Of a stretch of DNA of 64,000 nucleotides, positions 1 to 13,015 are shown piece after piece; the first letter of the stretch is position 1; each line of letters opens with the position of its first letter. The translations under genes were made by a program, and so were the position numbers. The notes beneath the pieces are model-generated. The model did not search any database. It saw nothing but the letters and a program-made list of their open reading frames with translations, and had not been told where the DNA came from. This DNA is from Ophioderma brevispina (taxonomy: Eukaryota; Echinodermata; Ophiuroidea; Amphilepidida; Ophiodermatidae). The stretch spans positions 62,001-126,000 of the forward strand of contig JAMKCH010051382.1 in the NCBI GenBank assembly GCA_023653785.1, read 5' to 3'.

Positions 1-1972
1 TCACCTTGATAACCTATATACAATATATATTTTTCGGAGGTAAATTTGTCACTATATATGCACGTTCACAAAAACATTTAGGTGAATTTTTACTCTCTCT
101 CTCTCTCTCTCTCTAGATTATATAATAATTGGGAGAATATTAATATTATATGATATGTTAAGTAATAGAATGTATATTTTCCACAGCCTATTTTTCCCTT
201 CCCCTCACCAAGGCCGGCACCAAGCATCCATGAACATTCATATAACGCACTTCGTATTTGAGAAACGTTATACAGGAGCCGAGTTTACTTTACGTGGGAA
301 CTTGGGCTACAGGTAGCCAGATTGAATATCCACTACTATAAACCACGAATAAAGAAAAGAAAAAGCATATGAATGCGGCGATGTTCTGTCCGTGACGCGA
401 ATATTATACCAGAGAAGACGGTATAACATTTTAGAAACCCATCTTGTATTCTGTCAGCTAACCCTGCTTGCAAGGTCCAGCCACCAATGGTTGCCTGTCC
501 GGAACTCATTTAGATTTGAGCCTACGTCTCCGTCCCTCGGGCCAGCATATAATTAAACTTGCCAGTGCCGCGCACGCGGTTGATGATTACATGATTTATT
601 CATTGAAATTCGATTGAAAGACGAGACGGGAGCGTCAAAAAGTTATGAACCAAATTGAAAAGCACAAACCGAGTTTTGGAAATCAAATAAGCCACATCAG
701 AACCGACTTGGTCTGATAATAAAAACGGATGCTAGTTTTGAAGAGACTTAACAGGGGCGACGCATATTATTGATTGTAGTCATATAATCTCTATCTTTCA
801 AATATCAAGAGTGGAAAAAATTTCTCCCTACGGTAAAAGAAGTTGGGGGTGTGCAAAATACTCATGACGGTATCCTGTTACATTTTGCGCCCTCAACGGT
901 GAAAATTGTCGGGTCCAATACACGGGAGATGGTTGCACTCGGGTCCGCAGGTAAACTATAAAAGTAAAATTATTTCAAGGTATATCGCAAGATTTCATCA
1001 GGCTTAGCATTATTGGTAAGTATTTTCCTTCTTACCATGTTGTGTAAAAATTTTAAAGATTCAGATCGGCAACGGTGGAAAAATCATTGAAATCGGGGTA
1101 GACCTCGAGCCTATACTGAACTTCAGTGGTGAAACTTCGAAATTAAGCACACGAATAGAATCGCATCGCGCAGGCGTATGGACCCAGGCCAGTGTGGTCG
1201 TATGACATAACCGCGCGAAGGGGATCCGATCGGTTCGAAGTTTGTCGAAATCTCTTACGTCAAAATGGGCGCGGTAAATTTGTATTGTCATTAGCGGGGA
1301 TCATTAGGATAATTAAGTAGCATTTCGATCTCTGTACAATGGGTTGCTTATGCAATGTGCAGGTCACTGCTGGTTGGAATCTTTTTGCGTTGGGACCACC
1401 AGCCCTCTCAAGCTAGAAAGAATTGCAAGTTTGCAAGACCAGCGTAACAGATTCACCATTTAAAGGTATTCTAATTTGTAGGTAGGGTTCTTTTTAATGA
1501 ATCTACTTCTGGTATGCTAAAAAACTCAATTTAATTTCTTTTGTTTTTAACCACTTACAGTCTCGCATTAGTCCACTAGAAGGGACCCTCGCCTCGTTCC
1601 TATGTGTCCATCCTGTGACCTAAGCCAACTCAGCGCTCGGGCGAGGTCCAGTGGGAAAACGAGAGTCCTTCTAGATGGAATACATGGAACCAGAGTAGTT
1701 AGCCGTGATCGTCAGCGTTCGTTGATCCGCACTGGAAGACATTTAGGGCTTTGAGAAGCAAAGTATTCAGTGGATTTTGACATGAAAGAGGAAAAAATCT
1801 TGTGATTAGAGTGAACTATTCGAACTCAGGATAGTCTCAGGTATTTATAGAATTTCGAGGGCAAATGCTTCAAATATACCCGGGGAATGGGGGATTATAC
1901 TGCCTGATAAAAATTCTCGCAGCCTATTCATTGTACGGTAAAGAAATACTAAAGCATTTTGAAAACTTTTCC
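1..1972. other. AT-rich intergenic sequence without a recognisable gene
   Basis: No open frame here looks like a protein and I see no splice-framed exon. The only clear landmark is a (CT)n microsatellite at about 93-114. The rest is ordinary single-copy-looking AT-rich DNA at the resolution possible by eye. Confidence 0.5.
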
Positions 1973-2003
1973 CCAGACCTCGCGCTGCGGGCTCGAGGTC
2001 TGG
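1973..2003. repeat. Short perfect hairpin (10-bp arms)
   Basis: CCAGACCTCG at 1973-1982 is the exact reverse complement of CGAGGTCTGG at 1994-2003, with an 11-base GC-rich loop. It lies 26 bases before the MITE starting at 2030. No function can be inferred; it may be the remnant of another element. Confidence 0.6.
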
Positions 2004-2029
2004 TTCTGAAACTGACTAGCTCAAGCATA

Positions 2030-2265
2030 CTGTAATAAAAGTGGAAATTTTCGGCGCTATATCAATTTTCGCGCTTTTCGCGCACTTCTGAGGTTAGCGC
2101 GAAATTAAAAACCCGCGGAAAATGTTGTATTTGGTGTTTGTGTAGGCTAGGTAAGAGAAAGCTGAAAAGACGCGAATTTAAAAAACACGCAAAAATTTTT
2201 TTTTTAATAAAATTGCTGAAATGACGAAAAAAAATTAAACGCGCGAAAATTATCACATTTACTAG
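2030..2265 (-). mobile_element. TA-flanked MITE, copy 1 (CTGTAAAAGTG termini)
   Basis: Its ends match the cleaner copy at 36271-36478, in opposite orientation. The left end reads CTGTAATAAAAGTGGAAATT and the right end, read inward, is an imperfect CTAGTAAATGTGATAATTTT. Both flanks are TA. The interior repeats GCGCGAAAAT-type words on both strands and shares the 'aaattcgc...gctgaaat' core with copy 2. The TA duplication fits a Tc1/mariner-type or related non-autonomous element. There is no transposase frame. Confidence 0.75.
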
Positions 2266-2366
2266 TATTTTGTGGTCTGACTGGTCGCTGGTGGTTATTT
2301 TGTATTTAAAACTGTAAAAAAAAATTGAATCATGAGATTCAACTTTTCCCCAAAAATCATCATTAT

Positions 2367-5300
2367 AAAAGGGTCATTCCATGCCAAATAACGAATGCTC
2401 TGAAAGCTCATAGTCACCTTGTTTTTAAAATTTTCGGAATGTATAGGTTTACCCAAGTTATGTACAAATCCAAAATTTTAGCAATTTTGTTAATTACCAC
2501 GGGAGAGGGAGTTAGGACAACAGAAAGAAATTTGGTGGGTCATTTTCCACCAATCCTGTCCCTTGAATGACAAGTAGTTTACCATAGCTTGTATTTCAAA
2601 AAGTAAAGGCCAATTTTTTCTCAAAAAGTGCTTTAGAGCTTCATCTATGAACCCTCTCAAAATAGATGAAAGAAAAAAACGATTCTGATAAAGCATCGCT
2701 CAACACTAAAGTGCCTAATGACCGAATATTCGGTCGTAGCTATTTTTCGTCATTAATAATATGCGCTGCCCTTTACGTCCAATGGCCACTTCAGAAACGT
2801 ACGTTAATCCTGGCATTCACCTCGGAGGCTCGGTCAAGTCCGATTTACACCCAATCAAAACTGCCGTATCATCGGGCTTGAAGCCATAATGTTGTCGGTG
2901 TTTTGTTTTTTTTTAAAGAAATTTTAGAAATTTTGACGTCCAAGACCCCCCGAAATGAACCCGTTCGATGCCTAAAGTTCCTTGAAAACCACAAGGTTTT
3001 GCAAAAGATGGGCATTTTTAGCAAGTCCAAACAAGTGATTGCGCCTGTTTTTGGCTAACATAGAATAGAAACACTGCCACTGGACGGCCGATGATCAGAT
3101 GTAAGAGATAAAATGGCGTCCGTCGTGAAATCGAAGGATGAAAATGAAGTAATAAACGTCTTTTTTTAAGACAATCCTAGTGACGCCGGACGCGATTTTA
3201 GAGGCAGTAATTTAGCATTTGAGCCAAAATCCATTTGGATAGTATATAATGCCCCCGTAGGAGCCATACTAGCCTCAGTATTGATGATATTGCCGGTCAC
3301 CGAGTCTCGCTCAGCTTAGAACGCACTCTGCGAGTGTGGTCTTCCTTGATGCATCGTGTACGGTGGCTCGCATGTGCACTGAACGTGGCTTGCAAGCGGA
3401 TTTTCATTACGTCGGTGGGCAACAAACAAATTGAGGTTCACATCGTTTTAATTGTAATTGGCATTATTGCAACTGATAGTGCGTGATACCAATCAATCAA
3501 TGTCGGTTGCTTCATTGGCTATTACAAACAAAACAACAGTAGCATTTCCAGTGGACCAGTACCATACCAGCACTGCATCAGTTCAGTTGTCACTCAGTGC
3601 CGCTGGCTACAGACTACAGTTCATGACAGGTAACTATGGGTCAACACAAGTGTGCGGAAAAGGGTTAGGTTTTTCTTTTACTAAGCCTTTATTTTTTTTT
3701 ATCAGATGTGCGAAATGTCATACTGTATACAGAGTCATAAAAAAAAAATCAAACTCAATCATAACATCATGACTTCTTACATTTGCATAGACATGTAATA
3801 TCATAACACAATACAAAAAATCCCAGTTCAGTGATAGTGCTTTTATTTCAATGGAAAATGTACACTTATTTAATAAAATGACTCTAAAAAATTGAAATTC
3901 AAACCATTTACTCATTTTTTGTTTTTATACTTGGCAATTTTTTATAAATTCAAATACAATTTGTCATTAGTGATAATATCCTATATTTGAGCAAAATTTA
4001 TTCACTCAACAAAACCAGCAACCATTTTGGGAAATTATTATCCTAGACACATGTCAGACGCTACTATAAAACTCACCCAACAAACATCACCCACTTTTTT
4101 AATATGCTATGCCACTAAATACGGCCCCAGGCAGGGTTAACACCCCAGGCTCGCATTAATTCCCGGACATCATCACAAGGCACACTCAGCACAACTGAGA
4201 CCCACTGGCGGTTCTACACCTCACCCCACACCTCCCTTTCCATCCCCCCCCCCCACCCCCCACTGAGCCACGCCAGACACCAAGCATTGAAGCAAAATAA
4301 AGCTTGATTTGTCTAGTATAATCATTACAAGTCCAAATCATATAGCAGTTGCAAAAAAAAACAGGCATCCCGTTGCCATGGTTACCGGCCATTAAAAACT
4401 TTTTTGAAAGAACCAAAAAATTCCATAATGTAGGACATATTTCTGTGCTACCCTGCTTTTAAGTTAAAAATTGCAGTTTAACATGATAGTTAGTGCACCA
4501 ACTTTAATATCAACCAAACTTTCTCGGGCCCAACCTTTTAACTGGACAAAAAAAAGAAAGCAAAAATGTCAATAAAATTCCTAAAAATCGGACAACAAAG
4601 GCCATATGTGGTGTGTTTGCGAGTTTAAGGTGAACAACGTACAATGCGCCTGATCTAGTAAATTTTTTGAAATGTGTAGTTTGTAACACTTACAATTTTT
4701 GAAATGACAATCACCTTCCAACGATCGACCCTGAACATAACGATTTAAGGTTCCGACAGTCTGAATAAGTTTGAAAGTGGGATATGAAATGAAATTCAAA
4801 GGGCAGTATTTCGACAATTAAGTGAGATATTACACTCTTTTTCATTTGGTGGTATTGTGTGGTGGTTTATTTACAGTATAAAATGAAATCAAACATTGTT
4901 TCTATTTTTCCATAATAGGACCTCCTAAAATGGCAGAAAATCCACATTCACTATATTGGTCGGAAATTACGTCAGAAGTGAGCTTTGCCATTGTATAGTA
5001 TCATTACATCATGTGTGCTTTCAGCTCCTTTTCAGTAAATTGAGGTATGTGGGTGGTGGTTATTAGAATAGTACAGAAACATAATTCTGTTTTCTTTGTG
5101 TTTCCATAACAGACCACCCTAAACTGGTGTCAAAATTAAGTATTCGCTGCTTCGTCACTCATTAACATGTCATTTTTGGGCCACTAGGGTCCTAACACAG
5201 AATTGTAAACACTGTACAAATTTTGTTTCTCCATTTGTTTTGAGATCCCCCACAGACAGACTGTCCCAAAAAAACTATACAATCAAAGATTATTTTTTTG

Positions 5301-7831
5301 GCAAAAATTTAAGTTCCATGCCTACTGGAGGTTTTTAACTGATTCTTTTAGGAGTGTTCCAGCCTTTCATTGAATTTTTAGTTGGTGTAATTTGGGGGGT
5401 CTGGTTAGGATTTATTGCTAATTTATCTGAGACAGTGAAAAACCTGTTGGGCCAGTTTCGGCTATTCTGATATCAACAAAGTTGCCATTGAAAATCACCT
5501 TCAAGCATTCTTATGAAAATTAAATAAAAAAAGTAAGTATAAAGTGCTGATTCTTGTGATTTAACGTAATTTAGAACTTTATAATGTCGCAATTGCTAAT
5601 TGAAATACATGTAGCGTTGGAAAATTCCAATTTCCAAACAGTCTGTGGATCTCAGCTTTCTCCACTGAGGTTTCAGCAGAAGTAGAATAGAACCAATAAA
5701 AAACACCCTTGTGAAAGTAGGCTGAGAACCTTTGGACACAAACCCGATTTCCTTTATTGCTCTTGGTTGAACACTTGAAGCTTTCTTCATCCTATTCTCC
5801 CGGCATCTTGGAGGCAGTGGGGAATAGGGGAAGGGCAAGTTGCCCTCCACATTTAGGCGTTAATTGTCCACACAACAAGGCTTGTAGACAAGCGTTGTCC
5901 ACACAAAATGCTGTGACTGTTACATAGTTTCAGCACGTCAAATTCCCAAATTTCCCTGCATTTCACGATATTGTCCCCCTGAGAGTAGTCCTCATTTCAC
6001 CCACACATAATAATTTCTGGTGCTTTCACTGAAAAAATAATGTATTGATTTCAATTGCCTGGAATAATGCATTCACTATGATTGCTTTACCATATTCTTT
6101 TGTTTGTGTGAAAGGGTGTAATACCACAATGATGGCTAACACATTATACCTTTAGTTTCTTGAAACCTTCAGCTGATGAAACGGCCCAAGTGGTATTTTT
6201 ATCCTCGTGTTCAACTGACAATATCTACGCTTAGAGTCCATCAAAAAAAAAAGTGGAGGAATACACAAGCGAGGATTAGCTAGGTCTCAGTCTAACAAAT
6301 AACGTCAAAATATTGGCAAAAAGTACAGGTTATAAATTTTTTATAATTTTAGTTTGATTGTATAGTTTTTATTGGGACCCAGTATGTAACATACACATCT
6401 CCGAGGCAGAAAATGAGTGGTGCATATCTAATGGTGGTTTTTATAATTTCGGTATATGCTATAAAGCCTAAAATGCTCAAAACATTTCGTTTAAAAATGA
6501 CGCGTCAGTAGTGCATGTGGATTTTGGCCATTTAGGGTTGTCTATTTTGGAAATACAAAGGATGAATAAATTTTGGTCTCGTACTTTTTAAATAACGACA
6601 CACAAATACTTGTGCTAACTGAATAGGAGACCAATATCCCATATTGCATTGATGATATGACTTTGTCAAAAGCTCACTTTTGACGTAATAGACGACCATA
6701 CATTGACTGCAACGGAGTTGGGCTATGTAAGGGGGCTCATTATGGAAATGAAAACATTGGTACAAATTTCATCTTTTTTTCAGTAATAGCCCTTCACAAA
6801 CACCACGCCACAATGTGAAAAAAGGAGTGCCATATCTCACTAGGTTTAAAAATGATGCCCATTGTATTCAGTCATTTCCCACTTTTCCACTTATTCATGA
6901 GTGTGGACCTCCTTAATCGTATTTCAGGGTAGTTGTGAAGGCGTGATTGGTGTGTGTGTGCTTGGATCATTTCAAAAATTTGAAGTACGATGTGTGGAAG
7001 TAGTGTTACAAACCTACACACTTTCCAATTAAATATACTTAGAAATCAAGTGCATTGTACTTTTGTTACACCTTTCAATCTGCTAAAAACAGCCAATATG
7101 GCCATTTTCAATTTTTACCATTTTATGACATTTTTGCGCTCTTTGTCCGTCCGTAAAAGTTTGGCCAAGAAAATTCGGCTTACATGAAAGTGGATTGCAC
7201 TAAATATTATGTTTAAAACTGCAATTTTAAAACTTAAAAGCAGGGTAGCACAGCAATATGATGTCCTACATTATGGATTCTTTGTTTCTTTCAAGCTTTG
7301 AATGCCTGTAACCATGGCAACGGGATGCACTGTTTTTTTGCAACATTGCTATATGATTTAGGACTTGTTAAATGATTATACTGACTCAAATCCACATTTT
7401 TACAAAGTTCTAGATAAGAAATATTCGGCGGTAAAAACCCAATCTCATTATCCATCATTTTGAAAAAGTCCGTACTTAAGAGCCGTTAATTAGCGATTGT
7501 TTTATATCGGAATATTTTTTTATTTCGTCTATTTTGAGACAGTTCATAAAGTTGAAGCTCCACAGCACTTTTTTTTGAGAAAATATGGCGCTTATTTTTT
7601 TGAAATACAGTTCTGGAAAACCATTGTCATTCGAGGACAGGCTTTGTGCAAAATGAACCCATTTTTCTGTGGTCCATAACTCCCAAGGGACAGAACCAAA
7701 ATCACTTAAAATTTTAGATTTGTGCATTATTGGGTACCCTGACAACATATCGAAAATAAACAAAATCGGTGACGTAGGCAAACAAATTGTGCCACAAAAT
7801 TTGTTTTGCTTTGGCATAGAATGACCCAAAA
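2367..7831. mobile_element. Large imperfect palindrome (fold-back-like element)
   Basis: Three blocks on the left pair with the right arm in inverted orientation. About 2367-2700 pairs with about 7490-7831; both outer ends read roughly GGGTCATTCYATGCCAAA inward. About 4295-4560 pairs with about 7180-7392, including the shared 'gcatcccgttgccatgg' block. About 4600-4900 pairs with about 6770-7100. The left arm carries about 1.6 kb (2700-4295) with no counterpart on the right, which looks like a later insertion. The loop at about 4900-6770 is AT-rich with no gene seen. The structure suggests a non-autonomous fold-back or long-TIR DNA transposon. No transposase was recognised and no target-site duplication could be fixed. 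Confidence 0.65.
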
Positions 7832-7944
7832 AGAAGGTTTGTTCTGACTACATTGACACCGTGTCCATAAGGTTTATCGTAGGTAGATAGAAACCGCCAA
7901 AGGATCTGGGGCCGGAAAAAAAAGGGGCAAGAGCCACTGGTATA

Positions 7945-10900
7945 GTCCCAACAGTGACTCTTTAAACGTGTCTAATAAGAGTCACAAATTTGCCATAGAC
8001 ATGAGTGGATATGAAATTGGCTTCAAAATTTTTTAGTGTTATTATCCCAAAAGTTGTCAGCGTTCGCTAAGCGTACCTGGCGAATTGTCTTTAGTGTTTA
8101 TTTTATTGTGGTAAACCATCGTAAAAAGCTGAAAATGACGAGAAACCAGGGGGGGTAGGTAGGACATGAAACCTAAACAGCAACAGAAAACTTCAAAACT
8201 GACGGGGGGAGTCTGTTTCAAAGACTAACGTTAGGGGGGGATCTTACGCATATCGAAACGGTTACACACAGACTTGACTAAGGACTAGGCATGGTCACGA
8301 ATATTTAAATCTAACTGAAGTTAGTTGGAAAAGTACACATTTTGCCGCGGGGTTATCCAAAACACCGACGATTTTGAAGTCAATATTTTTTCTTAATTTA
8401 TAGGATTTCTAAGATTCTTTTGGACAAAGTTTAAGAGAGATGTTTTTAAGTCAGGGACCGAGACTGCCATAGGAAATGCAAGTAGCAGTTCCACACATTA
8501 CAGTTTGGAAATCCCCAATGCCCAAATCGAGCAGAGACGGGGAAGCCAACAAAAAAGGAGGGAGCACGGACAAACGGCCCCTGTCCCCCCCCTTCCATCA
8601 ACTCTACTCACCACCTCGAACGTCGACAGAACTCCATTTAACAGGAAAAGGTCAATTGGAGGTCACGCGAGAGTCAAGTTTAAGGTGGCATGGTATCATC
8701 ATCATCAATTTAGCTTTATTACAGTTGAATGTTTTTAGTTTAGTTTTTTCAATGAATTAGTGCGAAGTTTTATTTGTGTTTGTTTGTCTGATATTATTGT
8801 TTACTTGATCTGCTATGTGTGATTGGGGGTGATATTTGAAAATACTACGGAGAAAAAAAAAAAAGGAAAAATACATTTTGAAACCAATATGACTCTTACC
8901 CGTTACTGGCTATGTTGGCAGGACTAACCCCAGTGCGATTAATGAATGATGGCGCTTTACACTGGCGTTTATAAATAGGCCGTGCACTTGCTTCAAACTC
9001 TTGCAAAGGATCCAGTTATATTATATAGGCTTAATCTGTGAGTTTTGTAAGTAAGGTCCGCTTGGATTGTTTTGCAGAAGGGTTCTAGTTACCATTCGGA
9101 GTAGAGAAGTCCAGAATAAAGTAAATAAACTACAATGTTCAATGTAGCTACCCAAAAACTGTAAATACAGTGTTGACATCATGGAGAAAAGATTCATGTT
9201 ACAGTCTTCCCTTGAAACCCCTTTTACATTCTGAAAGTTTCATTTCCAAGGACATTTCTATATTTGTAGAATTTCTAAATAATTTAATCCGGTTTTAATA
9301 TAGTAGGGGACTCAGGGATTAATGCAAAACACTAGGACCGAAAAGAGAGATGTTGTGTGTATTTTCTAACACCTACATGTATTTGGCTAAAGAGTATAAT
9401 TTGTCTTCCGTGGCCTGGCCAGGTATATTCCAAATGTGAAAAAAGTAGTGAATTTATATGTCCCAGTCTTGATCCCAATGAAACAATGAGAGACATTTTC
9501 AATTGTAGGCATATAGACCTATATGTGGTCTTTATGTGTTGTTGTTGGTTACTTTGGAGGTTACGTTCACTTGGGTGTTTGTTTGTCAGTTTAGTTTGAT
9601 GTGCTTGTGTGTTCCTTTTTTTTTTATTATTTTATGTTTTGGTTTGGTTTTTTTTGGGGGGTGTATGGTGTGTTTTGAGGTGTTTAAAGTCTACTTTTTC
9701 AACTATCCACCCTTTTACACGTCTTTGTATATGCAGAAATGTCCTGTGTTGGTTGGAAGGATGCCGGATTGCTACAGTTGAATGCAATTTGGCCAGGCAC
9801 CATCGCTATGGAGTTTGATTATGGCCACCGCTTATTCAGCTGTAGCAGCCAACTCAAGCGATAGCTATGAATATTGCAAAACTAGAGACATTTATATTGC
9901 CTCAAGTTCAGGGTTACGTCAATTCGTCATGTGCAGATGTTTTGGGTGTGCTATTTGCCACCGCCTATCTACGCGCGGGTGTAGGCCTATGCCAGCGCTT
10001 TGAATACATAAACGGCTCCGCGATGCCAATGTTGCGGCCCAACGGTGCATAACACAATGACGTCACTGACTCTAGGAAAATTAACGTATTTGGTTCGTGC
10101 GTGCATGCGAGGGGGGTGAGCACGGGTCATTGTAGGGTGGATTGTAGGGCCCCTTACCAAGCGAGAATTGTACCAATTTCCAGGGAATATTGTAATTCAG
10201 TATTCATTTGAAAGGGCAGCTATTGGTTGTTCGGTTTATATTTTTGTTTACGTGTTTATTTGTTGTTCTAACACCCAACAACTGTTTGACCAATGGTAAA
10301 AATTCTTGATAAGTATATATACAAAGGTTTTGATTGGTAGTCAAGATTTGGGGGGGTCTTGATTAGGGTTGATCTGTGGAAACAATTTGGGTGCTTTGAT
10401 GTGGGTCAGTTTATGGGTGTTCATAACCAACATAAGACCTCGGTGCTCGTTTGGTATTCATACCAACAAATACCAACAGAAATTTAACCCCTTCCCACAG
10501 CTGGAGTGATTCTTCAACTCCCCCAGCGGTTTTTGAATAAGAAAAATTCTTCCTTAACAACATAAAAAATGCAGAATTTCGTTCAAGATTCGCTTTTCGT
10601 CTCACCCAATGGCAAGTCTGAAATTGGAGTTATTGGCCGGCCCTCCCCTGGGCTTCACATCATACTCAGGATTTCAGGGGACCGGAAAGTCCCGGGGTCT
10701 GTGAAGCTTACTTTTCATCCTTGACCCGCGAGAAAAAAATTGACAAGAGTCATCTTGACCAGCAGCTTTTTGAACATATCCTCTTAAGTGTCAGCCGTAG
10801 TCGGCGTTCCTACCAAGAAGGTCAGCCGAGTCGGGCCGTTCGTTCAAATATTCTAAATTCCTGGTTGTCCCAAGTCGTTTTGACTCGCGGCTCTTTGCAA

Positions 10901-13015
10901 GTTAGATATGATATCTCAAGAGGTCAAGCAGAGTATAATTTTCCGTAGTCGCAAGTCATAAGTAAGCCATACATTGATTTACCTGGACAAAAAATATAGG
11001 GGATCGCAATTAAACTTCTTATGTTGTCTGCTGACTGCAACAAGTAAAGTTAAAAAAACGTCAATTCGATATGACTCGTATCATATTTTCGTCAAGAAGA
11101 CATAGGGCTATGATCGCCTTCCAGACGAAAATCAAGTGTGAAGATGCTGTTTATTATCTCATTGCATTAAAATTTAAGAGGCACTAGATGAGATACCTAC
11201 AAAACATCCCAAAAACAGATGACCGATCTTAAATATTGAATTGAATTCTATTGTCGGTCTGCTTGACTGAGCGCGCACGTGGCTTAGGGACAACCAGGCA
11301 AGAAAGCTCAATCACCCCGCCAACAGTTATAGACGCTTAGCCAGCAGCTCAGTAACCACATGCTTCATCTTTTATCACTTGATTAATTATGAATAATTTA
11401 AATAAATTTCAACGTAATTGGAAGACAGTGACTTTCAAGCATTCTCTGAGCATGCTCATATTAGTAGCCCACCCATGCAGTGATCTCTCACTCAGTGCTG
11501 CATGGGTAGGTCCAGGCAGGTTGGGTCCAGGGCTCAATTCACGCACATTCATCTTACATTTTTTTTATACACGACCTGTGATGCGCCTCGGACTTTGCTG
11601 CCCCCGTTGGGAAAACAACTGATCAAGGAATTGTACCGTAATGGAGTTGGAAGTTTTCTTTGACAAAACAGTACCTAGTTTTGTCTTCTAAATTGGCTGA
11701 CGGTGTTTATACGGACTGACATGCGGGAGGGGATTTTTCTCCAAGAAAGTTTTGTCCATAGTGGGGTTGGTTTGTCTATAAGGGATTGCAGCCGCGCCCA
11801 CATTCCTTAATGTACCAATTAAAGGTTCACATCAGTTTCCAATTAAAGGGTCATCCTTCATTTTCCAATTAAAGGGTATTCTTCATTTACCAATAAAGGG
11901 TCATTCACTTCATTTACCAATAAAGGGTCACCTTCGTTCATTTACAAATTTAAAGGCGTCATTCACTTGTCATTTCAATTAAAGGGTTCATTCCTTCGTT
12001 TTACAATTAAGGGTCATTCTCATTTCCCAATTTTAAAGGGTCATTATTAATTTTCCAATTAAGGGTCATTCCTTCATTTCAATTAAAGGGTAATTCCTTA
12101 AATTTTCCATTAAAGGTCATTCCTTAATTTCCAATGAAAGGGATTTCCTTATTTTCCAAAATTAAAGAGTCATTCCTGAATTTTCCAATTAAACAGTCAT
12201 TCCTTAATTTTACAATTACAGGGTCATTCCTTCATTACCAATTAAAGGTTGTCATTCCTTCATTTACCAATTAAAGGGTCATTCCTTCATTTACAATTAA
12301 AGGGTTCATTCTTCATTGACCAAATTAAAGGGTCATTCCTTCATTACAAATTAAAGGGGTCATTCCTTGAAGTTACAATTAAAGGGTCATTCCTTCATTT
12401 ACCAAATTAACGGGTCATTCTTTCATTACAAATTAAAGGGTCACTTCCTTCATTTCCAATTAAAGGGTCATTCCTTCGGTTACCAAATTAAAGGGCATCC
12501 TTCATTTTACCAATTAAGGTTTCATTCCTTCATTTACCTGTTAAAGGGTCATTCCTTCATTTGACCAATATTAAAAGGGTCATTCAGTCATTACCAATGA
12601 AAGGGTCATTCATTCATTACCAATTTTTAAAGGGGTCATTCTTTCATTTCCAATGAAGTTCATTCCATCATTTACCGAATTAAAGGGCCATTGAATAATT
12701 TACAAATCAAAGGGCAAAATCTCAATCATTTACCATTAAAATTTACCACACAAAGAGTAAAAGCCTGCCGTTAAGGCACAGGCTGTTTGGGATGTGTAAA
12801 AGGCCTGCGGGTTTAAAAAAAACACGGTACAAAATTTTGACCTTAAATTTCAACTAAATAAAAATTGACCCTTTTGTTCATTTTGACTCTTGACACATTG
12901 ACCTCAAGGGTCCTTTGACTCTTGGGAAACAAGTTCTTTAAAACCTGGCCTGATGGCTATAGAGAAATATGACATAGGTGCAACAAGAGATTTCACAAAT
13001 AGGTGTCCTTAAAAA
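7945..13015 (+). repeat. Copy A of a ~5 kb directly repeated block
   Basis: This block matches 15336-20176 along its whole length in the same orientation, with many small indels. Shared landmarks are the 'gtctaataagagtcacaaat' start, the 'aaatccccaatgcccaaatcg' segment near 8505, the 'ctacatgtatttggctaaag' segment near 9372, the 'cttgcgg/cgcggctctttgca' area near 10890, the 27-bp minisatellite, and the end near 'agagatttcacaaat'. Short reading frames inside are not conserved between copies, so I do not call genes. Fragments at 29210-29660, 54485-54725 and 58770-59110 show that it belongs to a dispersed family and is not only a local duplication. Confidence 0.8.
11815..12720 (+). repeat. 27-bp minisatellite, copy A
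   Basis: Roughly 33 degenerate units of about 27 bp, with consensus core CAATTAAAGGGTCATTCCTT followed by CATTT(A/T)C. Units vary by one- and two-base indels. An apparently open frame across part of it (12367-12564) is only the repeat read in a lucky frame and encodes a reiterated KGHSF-like word. The units directly abut, so this is not a CRISPR array. Confidence 0.9.

Noticed and set aside
1095..1290. Possible 5S rRNA or tRNA-like segment
   Set aside because: Words such as 'ggttcgaa' and 'aattaagc' appear, but the conserved internal promoter boxes and folding partners of 5S rRNA or tRNA are not present.
12367..12564. A 65-codon open frame encoding repeated KGHSF words
   Set aside because: It is the minisatellite read in one frame; the same array in copy B is not open in that frame over the matching stretch.
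11815..12720. Possible CRISPR-like array
   Set aside because: The 27-bp units abut with no unique spacers and drift by indels; this is a eukaryotic minisatellite.
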